A stretch of 64,000 nt of DNA, taken from NCBI RefSeq assembly GCF_008806385.1, contig NZ_VZZK01000018.1, forward strand, positions 1 to 64,000, read 5' to 3'. A program made the position numbers and the translations under genes. The notes under the pieces are model-generated. The model was not told where the DNA came from, did no database searches, and worked only from the letters and a program-made list of their open reading frames with translations. The stretch is from Methylobacterium soli (GTDB taxonomy: Bacteria; Pseudomonadota; Alphaproteobacteria; Rhizobiales; Beijerinckiaceae). Positions 47,280-55,673 of this stretch are shown piece by piece. Position 1 is the stretch's first letter, and each line of letters opens with the position of its first letter.

Positions 47280-47561
47280 TCAGTGATCATCCACGATTTC
47301 GACCTCCGCCGGTCCGGCCTCGGTCCAGCGGAAGCAGATCCGGTATTGATCGTTGATCCAGATCGCGTGCTGGCCTGCCCGATCGTGAAGCAGGGGATGC
47401 AGCCGGTTGCCCGGAGGCGCCCGGAGATCGCCGAGATCGCGCGCGCGATCGAGATAGACGAGCTTGCGGCGGGCAGCCTGGAAGATGTTCGCGGGAAATC
47501 CTCTCGGCCGCCGCCCCTGATGGACGGCCTCGGTCGTGCGATCCGCGAAGCTCTGGATCAT
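47280..47561 (-). CDS. higB: HigB-type mRNA interferase toxin (RelE superfamily)
   Basis: A 93-residue toxin. Family features: MIQSFADRTTEAVHQG, FPANIFQAARRKLVYLDRARDLGDLRAPPGNRLHPL, AIWINDQYRICFRWTEAGPAEVEIVDDH; the last strand with NDQYRICF is diagnostic. HigB cleaves ribosome-bound mRNA. ATG 47561 is chosen over 47612 because the upstream segment contains the promoter and palindrome and a GGGAAG site lies 7 bases before it. Confidence 0.92.
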   Translation of the reverse strand: MIQSFADRTTEAVHQGRRPRGFPANIFQAARRKLVYLDRARDLGDLRAPPGNRLHPLLHDRAGQHAIWINDQYRICFRWTEAGPAEVEIVDDH

Positions 47562-47585
47562 GCGGCTTCCCTGCGGATCGTCCTT

Positions 47586-47614
47586 AGTATCAATCAATGA
47601 TACGAAGAACACAA
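47586..47614 (-). promoter_or_regulatory. Promoter of higBA
   Basis: Minus strand TTGTGT (47614-47609) and GATACT (47591-47586) with a 17-base spacer, matching three and four of six consensus bases. The region is strikingly AT-rich for this genome. Confidence 0.5.
47587..47603. promoter_or_regulatory. Palindromic operator of higBA
   Basis: GTATCA-ATCAA-TGATAC is a perfect six-base inverted repeat with 5-bp spacer. It covers the -10 box and spacer of the predicted promoter, 26 bp before the higB start, as expected for autorepression by HigA or HigBA. Confidence 0.75.
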
Positions 47615-47695
47615 TGAAGAAGCAGCGCCGGTCCCCGGGTAGGCGCTCGCCTGCGACGGCGGCGCGCCGGGCTCCGGCTTGCCGGTCCCCGGCGC

Positions 47696-48940
47696 ATGAC
47701 TAGATTGGCCGGCATGGAAGAACGCGGCAGGGCGGCCGAGGCCGCGACGGAACTTCGGGTCCGTGCGGTCACGGATCTCACGCAGATCGGGGCCGCCGCG
47801 TGGGATGCCTGCGCCACCTCGCCCGAGACCCTCGGGGCCGGGGACGAGACCCACAACCCCTTCGTCTCGCACGCCTTCCTGTCGGCCCTCGAGGAGTCGG
47901 GCTGCGTCTCGCGCCGGACCGGCTGGTTGCCCCTGCACGTCGCGGTGGAACGGGGCGAGCAATTGATCGGGGTCGCGCCCTGCTACCTGAAGACCCATTC
48001 CCAGGGCGAGTACGTCTTCGATCACGGCTGGGCCGATGCCTACGAGCGCGCCGGCGGCAGCTACTACCCGAAGCTCCAGGTCAGCGTGCCCTTCACCCCC
48101 GTCACCGGGCCGCGCTTGCTGATCGCGCCGGGGGAGGACCCGGACGCGGCGGTGGCCGGGATCGTCGCGGGCCTGCGGGCGCTTCGGGCCGAGACCGAGG
48201 CCTCCTCGATCCACGTCACCTTCATGCGCGAGCGGGAATGGGCGCAGGCCGGAGCCTTGGGCTTCCTGCAGCGCACGGACCAGCAATTCCACTGGGAGAA
48301 TGACGGCTACGCGAGCTTCGAGGATTTCCTCGGCGCCCTCGCCTCCCGCAAGCGCAAGGCGATCCGGCGCGAGCGGCGCGACGCGCTCGCCGACGGCATC
48401 ACCATCGAGACGCTCACGGGCCCGGACCTGACCGAGGCGCATTGGGACGCGTTCTACGCGTTCTACACCGATACGGGGGCCCGCAAATGGGGGCGGCCCT
48501 ATCTCAACCGGCGCTTCTTCTCCCTCCTGTCCGAGCGGATGGCCCGGCGCGTGCTTCTGGTGATGGCCTCCCGGGCGGGGCGGCCGATCGCCGGGGCCTT
48601 CAACCTCATCGGCGACGCCGCCCTCTACGGCCGCAACTGGGGCTGCATCGAGGATCATCCCTTCCTGCATTTCGAGGTCTGCTATTATCAGGCGATCGAT
48701 TTCGCGATCCGGCGCGGCCTCAGGCGGGTGGAGGCGGGGGCGCAGGGCGAGCACAAGCTCGCCCGCGGCTACCGGCCGGTGCTGATGCACTCGGCCCACG
48801 ACATCGCCGACCCGGACCTGCGCCGGGCGGTGGCGGACTACCTCAAGCGCGAGCGCGCCCACGTGCAGGACGCCGCGAGCGTGCTCGACACCCTGACGCC
48901 GTTCCGGCGCGACACCCCTCACACCGAGAGAGACGCGTAA
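47696..48940 (+). CDS. GNAT/FemAB-like acyltransferase (DUF482, peptidogalycan biosynthesis type)
   Basis: A 414-residue protein of the DUF482 family within the GNAT/FemAB superfamily. Motifs: NPFVSHAFLSALEESGC, DHGWADAYERAGGSYYPKLQVSVPFTPVTGPRLL, FQ-type HFTWENDGY-like QQFHWENDGYASFEDFLGALASRKRKAIRRERR, YTDTGARKWGRPYLNRRFF, and LYGRNWGCIEDHPFLHFEVCYYQAIDFAI, then AGAQGEHKLARGYRP. These are highly conserved in the family, whose substrate is unsettled. The start may be ATG 47696 or 47714. It precedes the M20 gene by 2 bp and is likely cotranscribed. Confidence 0.88.
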   Translation: MTRLAGMEERGRAAEAATELRVRAVTDLTQIGAAAWDACATSPETLGAGDETHNPFVSHAFLSALEESGCVSRRTGWLPLHVAVERGEQLIGVAPCYLKTHSQGEYVFDHGWADAYERAGGSYYPKLQVSVPFTPVTGPRLLIAPGEDPDAAVAGIVAGLRALRAETEASSIHVTFMREREWAQAGALGFLQRTDQQFHWENDGYASFEDFLGALASRKRKAIRRERRDALADGITIETLTGPDLTEAHWDAFYAFYTDTGARKWGRPYLNRRFFSLLSERMARRVLLVMASRAGRPIAGAFNLIGDAALYGRNWGCIEDHPFLHFEVCYYQAIDFAIRRGLRRVEAGAQGEHKLARGYRPVLMHSAHDIADPDLRRAVADYLKRERAHVQDAASVLDTLTPFRRDTPHTERDA

Positions 48941-48942
48941 GC

Positions 48943-50103
48943 ATGAGTCCGCTCGACCGCATCAAGACCTACGCCGACGAACTGACGGCGCTCCGCCACG
49001 ACATCCACGCGCATCCCGAGCTCGGCTTCGAGGAGGTGCGGACCGCGGGCCTCGTCGCCGACCTGCTCCAGGGCTACGGCATCGAGGTGCATCGGGGCCT
49101 CGGTGGCACCGGCGTCGTCGGCATCCTGAAGGGGCGCACGGAGAATGGCCGCCGCATCGGGCTCCGGGCCGAGATGGATGCCCTGCCGATCGAGGAGGCG
49201 ACGAACCTGCCCTACCGCTCGACGGTGCCGGGCAAGATGCACGCCTGCGGCCATGACGGGCACACCACGATGCTGGTCGGCGCCGCCCGCTACCTCGCCG
49301 AGACCCGCGACTTCGACGGCACCGCCGTGTTCGTGTTCCAGCCGGCCGAGGAAGGCCTCGGCGGCGCCCGCGCCATGATCAAGGACGGGCTCTTCCAGAA
49401 ATTCCCGGTCGACGAGATCTACGGGCTGCACAATTCGCCGAACGGGCCGCACGGGCGGCTCAGGACGCGCCCCGGCCCGATCATGGCGGCGGCCGATTTC
49501 TTCGACATCCGCATCATCGGCCGCGGCGCGCACGCGGCCGAGCCGCAGCGGGGCATCGACCCGATCGTGGTCGGCACCGCCCTGGCGCAGGCGATGCAGT
49601 CGATCGTGGCGCGCAACGCCGACCCGCTGAAATCCTGCGTCGTCTCGATCACGCAGTTCCATGCGGGGGCGGCCTACAACGTGATTCCCGAATCGGCCCA
49701 TCTCGCCGGGACCATCCGGACCTTCGACGCAGCGATCCGCAGCCTCGCCTCCGAGCGCATCCGCGCGCTCGCCAAGGGCTACGCGGCGGCCTACGGCGCC
49801 GAGATCGAGGTCGAGATCCAGGACGTGTTCTCGGTCCTCGAGAACAGCGCCGAGCAGGCGGCGGCGGCGGCCGAGATCGCGACCGAGCTATTCGGGAGCG
49901 ACAATGTCGAGGCCGATTGCACGCCGCGCATGGGCAGCGAGGATTTCGCCGACATGGTGATGGCGGTGCCCGGCGCCTATGCCTGGCTCGGCGGCATCCC
50001 GGGACCGGGGCTTCACAACGCCTCCTACAATTTCGACGACAGCCTGATCCCGCTCGGCAGCGCCTACCTGGCGCGCCTCGTCGAGCGCCGCACCGTCGCC
50101 TGA
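48943..50103 (+). CDS. M20 family amidohydrolase (hippurate hydrolase type)
   Basis: A 386-residue metal-dependent N-acyl-amino-acid amidohydrolase. Motifs: LRHDIHAHPELGFEEVRTAGLVADLL, GLRAEMDALPIEEATNLPYRS, HACGHDGHTTMLVGAARYLAE, VFVFQPAEEGLGGARAMI, GRGAHAAEPQRGIDPI and MGSEDFADM. Cys, His and Glu ligands of the dinuclear site are in CGHDGH, AEE and HNS. Candidate substrates are N-acetyl amino acids or N-acyl-diaminopimelate. ATG 48943 is directly coupled to the upstream gene. Confidence 0.92.
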   Translation: MSPLDRIKTYADELTALRHDIHAHPELGFEEVRTAGLVADLLQGYGIEVHRGLGGTGVVGILKGRTENGRRIGLRAEMDALPIEEATNLPYRSTVPGKMHACGHDGHTTMLVGAARYLAETRDFDGTAVFVFQPAEEGLGGARAMIKDGLFQKFPVDEIYGLHNSPNGPHGRLRTRPGPIMAAADFFDIRIIGRGAHAAEPQRGIDPIVVGTALAQAMQSIVARNADPLKSCVVSITQFHAGAAYNVIPESAHLAGTIRTFDAAIRSLASERIRALAKGYAAAYGAEIEVEIQDVFSVLENSAEQAAAAAEIATELFGSDNVEADCTPRMGSEDFADMVMAVPGAYAWLGGIPGPGLHNASYNFDDSLIPLGSAYLARLVERRTVA

Positions 50104-50120
50104 GCGGGCGATCCCGCTTT
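50103..50120 (+). terminator. Weak intrinsic terminator after the amidohydrolase
   Basis: AGCGGG-CGAT-CCCGCT hairpin (six pairs) overlaps the stop codon and is followed by TTGT with only three T in all. It is a candidate only. Confidence 0.35.
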
Positions 50121-50192
50121 GTGGGGCCGCGTGATTTTTCGCGCGACCCCGCGGCCGTGCCGCGGCAGAATGCGGCCATGCAGGACGCGGCC

Positions 50193-50705
50193 ATGACGAC
50201 GATCCACGATTTCACCCCGGACGGCCCCGACGGCACGCCCCATCCCCTGGCGCAGTACCGGGGCAAGGTGGTGCTCATCGTCAACACGGCCTCGAAATGC
50301 GGCTTCACTCCGCAATACGAGGGGCTGGAGGCGCTCTGGCGCGCGCACAGGGCGGCGGGGCTCGTGGTTCTGGCCTTCCCGTGCAACCAGTTCGGGGCGC
50401 AGGAGCCGGGCGACGCCGCCGAGATCGCCCGCTTCTGCAACCTCACCTACGATGTCAGCTTCCCGGTCCTCGCCAAGATCGACGTGAACGGGGCGGGAGC
50501 CGACCCGCTCTTCGTCCATCTCAAGGCCGAGAAGCGGGGCTTGCTCGGCACCGAGGCCATCAAGTGGAACTTCACGAAGTTCCTGATCGGGCGGGATGGC
50601 CGGATCATCGGCCGCTACGCGCCGCAGACGAAGCCCGCCGCCCTCGAGGCGGCGATCGCGGGAGCGCTCGCCGAGCGCGACGGGGTCTACGGCGAGGGGA
50701 TTTGA
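50193..50705 (+). CDS. Glutathione peroxidase (Cys type)
   Basis: A 170-residue thiol peroxidase with thioredoxin fold. The catalytic tetrad is visible: C36 (NTASKCGFTPQY), Q70 (AFPCNQFGAQEP), the W of IKWNFTKFLIGRDG and the Asn next to it. Cys replaces selenocysteine, and the FPCNQ cysteine (C64) could resolve, so reductant may be thioredoxin. ATG 50193 begins MTTIHDFTPDGPDG; ATG 50178 would add five residues. It reduces hydroperoxides in the cytoplasm. Confidence 0.92.
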   Translation: MTTIHDFTPDGPDGTPHPLAQYRGKVVLIVNTASKCGFTPQYEGLEALWRAHRAAGLVVLAFPCNQFGAQEPGDAAEIARFCNLTYDVSFPVLAKIDVNGAGADPLFVHLKAEKRGLLGTEAIKWNFTKFLIGRDGRIIGRYAPQTKPAALEAAIAGALAERDGVYGEGI

Positions 50706-50735
50706 CGCGGGGCCTCAGGCGCTCGCTGCGAGTGC

Positions 50736-51707
50736 TCAGGCGCTCGCCGCGAGTGCGGGCGCCCGGGCCGCGCGCTCCTGCGCCTGGATCTCGATGAAGA
50801 CGCGCCGGACTTTGGGGCTGCGCGCCCTGAGGGCCTGTTCGAGGCGGGCCACGCTCCGCTCGACCTCGCCGGCGCTGAGGTCGTCGGCCATGTCGAGGCT
50901 GAGATTGACCAGGATGTCGTCGGGTCCGAGATGCTGGGTCAGCACCTCGTTGACGTGGTCGACGCCGGGCTCCCCCCGAACCAACTCCCGGATCGCCGCC
51001 ACGATCTCGGGGTCGGCCGCCTCCCCGATCAGGAGGCCGTGCGTCTCGATCATCAGGAAGAGCGCCATCCCGACGAGGACAAGGCCGATTCCGATCGAGG
51101 ACCAGCCGTCGAGGACCGGCATGTCGAGGATCTCGGCCAGGACCACGCCCGCGATGGCGATCACGAGGCCGATCAGCGCGGCCACGTCCTCGATCAGCAC
51201 CGTGAACAGGGCCGGGTCCTTGCTGCGGCGGATCGCCGTGATCGGCGGGCGGCTGCCCTTCTCGGCCCAGAACGACCGCAGGGCGACGAAGCAGGAATAG
51301 CCCTCCGCCGCGACGGCGAAGCCGAGGATCGCGAGGTTCACCCAGAAGCCCGAGAGGTGGTGGCCGAGGATCACCGCGTCCGAGACCGGCTCCGGGTGCT
51401 GGATCTTGTGGATGCCCTCGTAGATCGCGAAGGCGCCGCCGCCGAGGAAGATGAACAGCGCGACGATGAAGGCGTAGAAGTAGAGCTCGCGGCCGTAGCC
51501 GAAGGGGTGGCGGGCATCGGCCGGCTTCTTCGCCCGCTTCAGCCCGACGAGGAGCAGGATCTGGTTGGCGGTGTCGACCAGGGAATGGGTGCCCTCGGCG
51601 AGCATGGCCGAGCTTCCGGTCAGGAAGGCGCCGACAAACTTCGCCGCCGCGATGGCGAGGTTGGCGCCGGCCGCCGTGAAGATGGCGCTGTTGCTCTCAT
51701 GGGCCAT
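50736..51707 (-). CDS. Cation diffusion facilitator (CDF) transporter
   Basis: A 323-residue divalent-metal/proton antiporter. Membrane part: IFTAAGANLAIAAAKFVGAFLTGSSAMLAEGTHSLVDTANQILLL (metal-site H-x3-D), YFYAFIVALFIFLGGGAFAIYEGIHKI, later FTVLIEDVAALIGLVIAIAGVVLA. It belongs to the subgroup with the HPFGYGRELYFYAF loop, rather unlike ZitB. The C-terminal cytoplasmic domain (GEPGVDHVNEVLTQHLGPDDILVNLSLDM) ends Ala-rich. Metal is probably Zn, Fe or Mn. Convergent with the peroxidase gene, 30 bp apart. Confidence 0.9.
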   Translation of the reverse strand: MAHESNSAIFTAAGANLAIAAAKFVGAFLTGSSAMLAEGTHSLVDTANQILLLVGLKRAKKPADARHPFGYGRELYFYAFIVALFIFLGGGAFAIYEGIHKIQHPEPVSDAVILGHHLSGFWVNLAILGFAVAAEGYSCFVALRSFWAEKGSRPPITAIRRSKDPALFTVLIEDVAALIGLVIAIAGVVLAEILDMPVLDGWSSIGIGLVLVGMALFLMIETHGLLIGEAADPEIVAAIRELVRGEPGVDHVNEVLTQHLGPDDILVNLSLDMADDLSAGEVERSVARLEQALRARSPKVRRVFIEIQAQERAARAPALAASA

Positions 51708-51840
51708 GCCGACCGTCTCCTGGAGCGGAAATGCCGCGGGCCCGGAACGCCTCCGAGCCCCCGGGTTCCGTCAAGCCTTGCTCTCTCGGGCAAGCCTTAC
51801 TGTGTGGGAATCCAGCCTCAACGCGCGGAGCGGGGTCGCG

Positions 51841-51908
51841 GTTCGGCGGGAAAACCCGTTCGGCGGGAGAACCCGTTCGGCGGGAGAACCCGATCGGCGG
51901 GAAAACCC
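51841..51908 (+). repeat. Four 17-bp repeats each holding a CGGG-N4-CCCG palindrome
   Basis: Units of GTTCGGCGGGAGAACCC repeated four times head to tail (copies at 51841, 51858, 51875 and 51892; the second and third identical, others with one or two changes such as AAAA for AGAA). Every copy contains CGGG-A(A/G)AA-CCCG spanning the junction, a tetraloop hairpin or dyad. It lies in the 288-bp divergent region between the CDF and HIT genes, ending 88 bp before the HIT start, and might be an operator array or a simple repeat. Confidence 0.85.
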
Positions 51909-51995
51909 GGCCGCGCGCCCGTGGACGCGCCCGGCGCCGCGGTGCATCGTGCGGCCCCGATCCCTGCCGACGATTTTTTCGCCGACGGAGCCGCC

Positions 51996-52445
51996 ATGAG
52001 CGCACCTGCCGAGCCGACGATGCCCGCCTACGACCCGAACAACATCTTTGCCAAGATCCTGCGCGGCGAGATCCCGGCCCACACAGTCTACGAGGATGCC
52101 GAGACCCTCGCCTTCATGGACGTGATGCCCCAGGGCGAAGGCCACACGCTGGTGATCCCCAAGGCGCCGGCGCGCGGCCTCCTCGATGCCGAGCCGGCCT
52201 CGCTCGCGGCCCTGGCGGCCACGGTGCAGCGCGTCGCCCGGGCCGTGAAGGCGGCCTTCGCGGCGGATGGGCTGACGGTGTTCCAGTACAACGAGCCGGC
52301 GGGCGGGCAGACGGTGTTCCACCTGCACGTCCATATCGTGCCCCGCCACGAGGGCGTGCCCCTGAGGCGCCACGAGGGCGGCATGGCCGACCCGGCGCTG
52401 CTCGCGGGCCATGCCGACCGCATCCGGGCGGCGCTCGGCGCCTGA
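51996..52445 (+). CDS. HIT family nucleotide-binding protein
   Basis: A 149-residue histidine-triad protein: NIFAKILRGEIPAHTVYEDAETLAFMDVMPQGEGHTLVIPKAP, and the triad HLHVHIVPR (H-x-H-x-H). The QPEGQTVFHLHVHIVP-like segment fits the Hint/PKCI branch, phosphoramidases acting on adenosine nucleotide conjugates. ATG 51996 follows GACGGAG. The array of 17-bp repeats lies upstream. It converges with the PilZ gene with no gap. Confidence 0.92.
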   Translation: MSAPAEPTMPAYDPNNIFAKILRGEIPAHTVYEDAETLAFMDVMPQGEGHTLVIPKAPARGLLDAEPASLAALAATVQRVARAVKAAFAADGLTVFQYNEPAGGQTVFHLHVHIVPRHEGVPLRRHEGGMADPALLAGHADRIRAALGA

Positions 52446-52871
52446 TCAGGCGACGCTGGCGGAGCTCGCGGGCTGCACCATGGTGGCGAGGACCCGGCGC
52501 AGGGCGGCGTTCTCGCCCTCGAGTTCGCCGATGCGGCGCAGGAGGACCTCCATCGAGGCGTCGAGGGCGGGCGCCGGCGGCGGGCCCGACGGCGCGGCGG
52601 GGGCGGCCTCGGCCGCCGTGGCGGTCTCCGAGAAGGTGATGCCGACGCCGTCCTCCCGGCGCCAGCGCAGAACCGACCGGTAGGTCCGGTCCTTCTGCGG
52701 GATGTAGAGCTCGAACACCTCCGGGAGCGTCGTGGTCTCGCTCAGGGCAAGCCGCGCGCCGGAGGCGGAGAGGTCGCGCACGAGGCAATCCATGCTCGAT
52801 GCGCCGTGGTTGAAGTTGATGCGGCCCTTGAGGAAGACCCTCTGGCGCGTCTCTTTGCGATGTTCCGACAT
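52446..52871 (-). CDS. PilZ-domain protein
   Basis: A 141-residue protein. The N-terminal 85 residues are a PilZ domain with both c-di-GMP motifs: RKETRQR (R-x3-R, residues 5-11) and DLSASGARL (D/N-x-S-x2-G, 33-41). The rest is Ala/Pro linker then a short coiled coil (MEVLLRRIGELEGENAALRRVLATMV), suggesting dimerisation. A c-di-GMP sensing role is inferred. No pili or flagellar genes are nearby. Confidence 0.88.
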   Translation of the reverse strand: MSEHRKETRQRVFLKGRINFNHGASSMDCLVRDLSASGARLALSETTTLPEVFELYIPQKDRTYRSVLRWRREDGVGITFSETATAAEAAPAAPSGPPPAPALDASMEVLLRRIGELEGENAALRRVLATMVQPASSASVA

Positions 52872-52958
52872 CGGTCGGCCCTCAAGTTCCCGGACGTGCC
52901 GGACCCTCGCATGGCAGCCCTTAAGGAATGCTCGCCGGAATGCGCGACTCGCGCCGCC

Positions 52959-53192
52959 TCAGGCGCAGGTGAAGCGCCGGTCCACGGTCTGGAACAGGTA
53001 GAAGCCGTTGAAGCGGATCGCGGTATCGGCCGCCCGGTCGTCGAAATCGAGGGGGGCGCCGCCATCGCGGTCGAGCTTGCCCCCGAAGGTCCAGCGGCCG
53101 CCGCCCAGGAAGGCCGGCACGGCGCAGGCCTCGGGCACCGCGCAGCAGAGGCCGTCCACGCTCTTCAGGCGAAACAGGTTGTAGCTCCGCAT
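52959..53192 (-). CDS. Small hypothetical protein (MRSYNLFRLKS type)
   Basis: A 77-residue protein starting MRSYNLFRLKSVDGLCCAVPEACAVPAFL and ending IRFNGFYLFQTVDRRFTCA. It has four Cys, no membrane helix and ordinary codon use. On its strand GGAGGTGCACCG precedes the ATG, a strong ribosome-binding site. I recognise no functional family. Confidence 0.6.
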   Translation of the reverse strand: MRSYNLFRLKSVDGLCCAVPEACAVPAFLGGGRWTFGGKLDRDGGAPLDFDDRAADTAIRFNGFYLFQTVDRRFTCA

Positions 53193-53348
53193 CGGTGCAC
53201 CTCCGCTGGGCTGCCCGGTCCCCGCGGCGGTGAGCGTCGCGGTCCCGAGGTCCTGTCACGGCACGATCATCCCCGCGAGCCGCGACTCGGCCAGGAGGTC
53301 ATGCGCGAGGCCACGGCATAGTCGCACATTCCGTCACGTTTGTGTCGA

Positions 53349-55442
53349 TCAGGTTTCGGGGACGTTGCGCTCGAGTTCCGCGAGCCAGGTGCGCGCGCTG
53401 GCATCGGAGGGCGCGCGCCAGTCGCCGCGCGGGGAGAGCGCGCCGCCGGCCGAGACCTTCGGGCCGTTCGGGAGGGCCGAGCGCTTGAACTGGCTGAAGC
53501 CGAAGAAGCGCGCGACGAAGACCCCGAGCCAGTGCCGGATCTCGGTCAGGTCGTAGGCCCGCCGCTTCGCCTCCGGGAAATCCGGCGGCCAGACGCCGTG
53601 CCGGGCATCGCTCCAGGCATGCAGGGCCAGGAAGGCGATCTTCGAGGGCCGGAACCCGTAGCGCAGCGTGTAGAACAGGGTGAAATCCTGCAGCGCGTAG
53701 GGGCCGATCTTGGCCTCGGTGCTCTGGGGGCCGGCATCGGCCTCCGCCGGGACGAGCTCGGGCGAGATCTCGGTGTCGAGGACCGCCTGCAGGGTGCGCC
53801 CGACCTCCGCGTCGAACTGGCCGGTCCCCATCACCCAGCGGATCAGGTGCTGGATCAGGGTCTTGGGCACGCCGGCATTGACGCCGTAATGGCTCATCTG
53901 GTCGCCGACCCCGTAGGTGCACCACCCGAGCGCCAACTCCGAGAGGTCGCCGGTGCCGATCACGATCGCGGCGTTCTGGTTGGCGAGGCGGAACAGGTAA
54001 TCGGTGCGCAGGCCCGCCTGCACGTTCTCGAAGGTGACGTCGTAGACCGCCTCGCCCCGCCCGAACGGGTGGCCCATATCGGCGAGCATCTGCTTGGCCG
54101 CCGGGCGGATGTCGATCTCCTGCGCGCTACAGCCGAGGCTGCGCATCAGCGCGTGGGCGTTGGACTTGGTCGCGTCCGAGGTCGCGAAGCCCGGCAGGGT
54201 GTAGGCCAGGATGTTCGCGCGGGGCAGGCCGAGGCGGTCCAGCGCCTTGGCGACCACGATGAGGGCGTGCGTCGAATCGAGGCCGCCCGAGACGCCGATG
54301 ACGACCTTGCGGGTGCCGGTGCTCTCGAGCCGCTTGGCGAGGCCCGCGACCTGGATGTTGTAGGATTCGTAGCAATCCTGCGCCAGGCGCGCGGGGTCGG
54401 CCGGCACGAAGGGGAAGCGCTCGACCCGGCGCAGCAGGCCGAGATCCTCGGCCGGCGGCTCGGCCCGGAAGGCGATGCGCCGGTAATCGCCCGCGCGCGT
54501 GCGGGCATTGTCGTCGAAGCTGCCGGCCTGGAGCCGGTCCTGGCGGATCCGGTCGAGGTCGATATCGGCGAGCGTCGCGACGGGGCCGGCCGCGAAGCGC
54601 TCGCCCTCGGCGAGGCGCACGCCGAGCTCGTCGATGCTGGTCTGCCCGTCCCAGGACAGATCGGTGGTGGATTCGCCGAGGCCGGCGGCCGCGTACACGT
54701 AGGCGCAGAGGCCCCGCATGGCGGCGGCCCGGGTCAGGAGGGCGCGCGCATCCGCCCGCCCCACCGTGATCGGGCTGCCCGACGGGTTGACGAGCACGCT
54801 GGCGCCCGCCAGCGCCGCCCGCATCCCGGGGCCCTCCGGCACCCAGAGGTCCTCGCAGATCTCGATGCCGACCGTGAGGCCCGGGAGGTCGGCGGCCTCG
54901 AACAGGAGGTCGGTCCCGAAGGGCACCGCGTGGCCGGCGACCCGGATCGTCTCGCCGGTGATTCCGGCGCCGGGGGCGAAGTGGCGCTTCTCGTAGAATT
55001 CCCGGTAATTCGGCAGGTAGCTCTTGGGCACCACGCCGAGCAGGCGCCCGCCCTGGATCGCCAGGGCGCAATTGTAGATCCGGTTGCGCCAGCGCAGCGG
55101 CGCCCCGACCACGAGGAGGGGGCGCAGGGTCCCCGAGGCGCCCACCACCGTGCCGGCGGCGGCCTCGACGGCGTCCAGCAGGGTGTCCTGGAGGAACAGG
55201 TCCTCGATCGCGTAGGCCGAGAGGTTCAGCTCCGGGAACACCGCCAGCACCGCGCCGTGGGCGTGGCATTCCCGGGCGAGGTCCAGGGTCTCCTCCGCGT
55301 TGCGCTCCGGCTCCGCCGGGTGGCTGCGGCCCATGCAGGCCGCGACCCGGGCGAAGCCGTGCCGGTAGAGGGAGCGAAAATCGGACTGCGAGGGAGATGA
55401 AGCCAACGTGAGGAGAATCCGAGCGAGGAACCGACCCTCCAT
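53349..55442 (-). CDS. nadE: Glutamine-dependent NAD+ synthetase
   Basis: A 697-residue two-domain enzyme making NAD+ from deamido-NAD+ with glutamine. The N-terminal nitrilase-fold amidase has its triad: E in VFPELNLSAY, K in VPKSYLPNYREFYEKRHF and C in GIEICEDLWVP. The C-terminal synthetase has the ATP loop VIGVSGGLDSTHAL, then AYTLPGFATSDATKSNAHALM, TDYLFRLANQNAAIVIGTGDLSELALGWCTYG. The extra first 17-20 residues before SDFRSLYRHGFARVAAC are atypical, so a later non-ATG start is possible. It diverges from ftsK. Confidence 0.94.
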   Translation of the reverse strand: MEGRFLARILLTLASSPSQSDFRSLYRHGFARVAACMGRSHPAEPERNAEETLDLARECHAHGAVLAVFPELNLSAYAIEDLFLQDTLLDAVEAAAGTVVGASGTLRPLLVVGAPLRWRNRIYNCALAIQGGRLLGVVPKSYLPNYREFYEKRHFAPGAGITGETIRVAGHAVPFGTDLLFEAADLPGLTVGIEICEDLWVPEGPGMRAALAGASVLVNPSGSPITVGRADARALLTRAAAMRGLCAYVYAAAGLGESTTDLSWDGQTSIDELGVRLAEGERFAAGPVATLADIDLDRIRQDRLQAGSFDDNARTRAGDYRRIAFRAEPPAEDLGLLRRVERFPFVPADPARLAQDCYESYNIQVAGLAKRLESTGTRKVVIGVSGGLDSTHALIVVAKALDRLGLPRANILAYTLPGFATSDATKSNAHALMRSLGCSAQEIDIRPAAKQMLADMGHPFGRGEAVYDVTFENVQAGLRTDYLFRLANQNAAIVIGTGDLSELALGWCTYGVGDQMSHYGVNAGVPKTLIQHLIRWVMGTGQFDAEVGRTLQAVLDTEISPELVPAEADAGPQSTEAKIGPYALQDFTLFYTLRYGFRPSKIAFLALHAWSDARHGVWPPDFPEAKRRAYDLTEIRHWLGVFVARFFGFSQFKRSALPNGPKVSAGGALSPRGDWRAPSDASARTWLAELERNVPET

Positions 55443-55673
55443 CCTAGAGCGATCGGGCGCCTCTCTCCAGGGGGCCGCCCGCGCGGCAGCGCTCCATACT
55501 CCGCCGGGCCACGCTTCCGCGAGGCCGCCGCGTGACGTCCGGGGTGCCGTTCGGGGACGGTGCGGGACCCGGCCGAGGGGCCGATTTCAAGCGTCTGTTA
55601 ACGACGATCGGCCTAACTGGCCGGGAGCCGCCCCGTCTGGGGCGAACCCTTGTTCGAGTCATCTTGAGAATCC

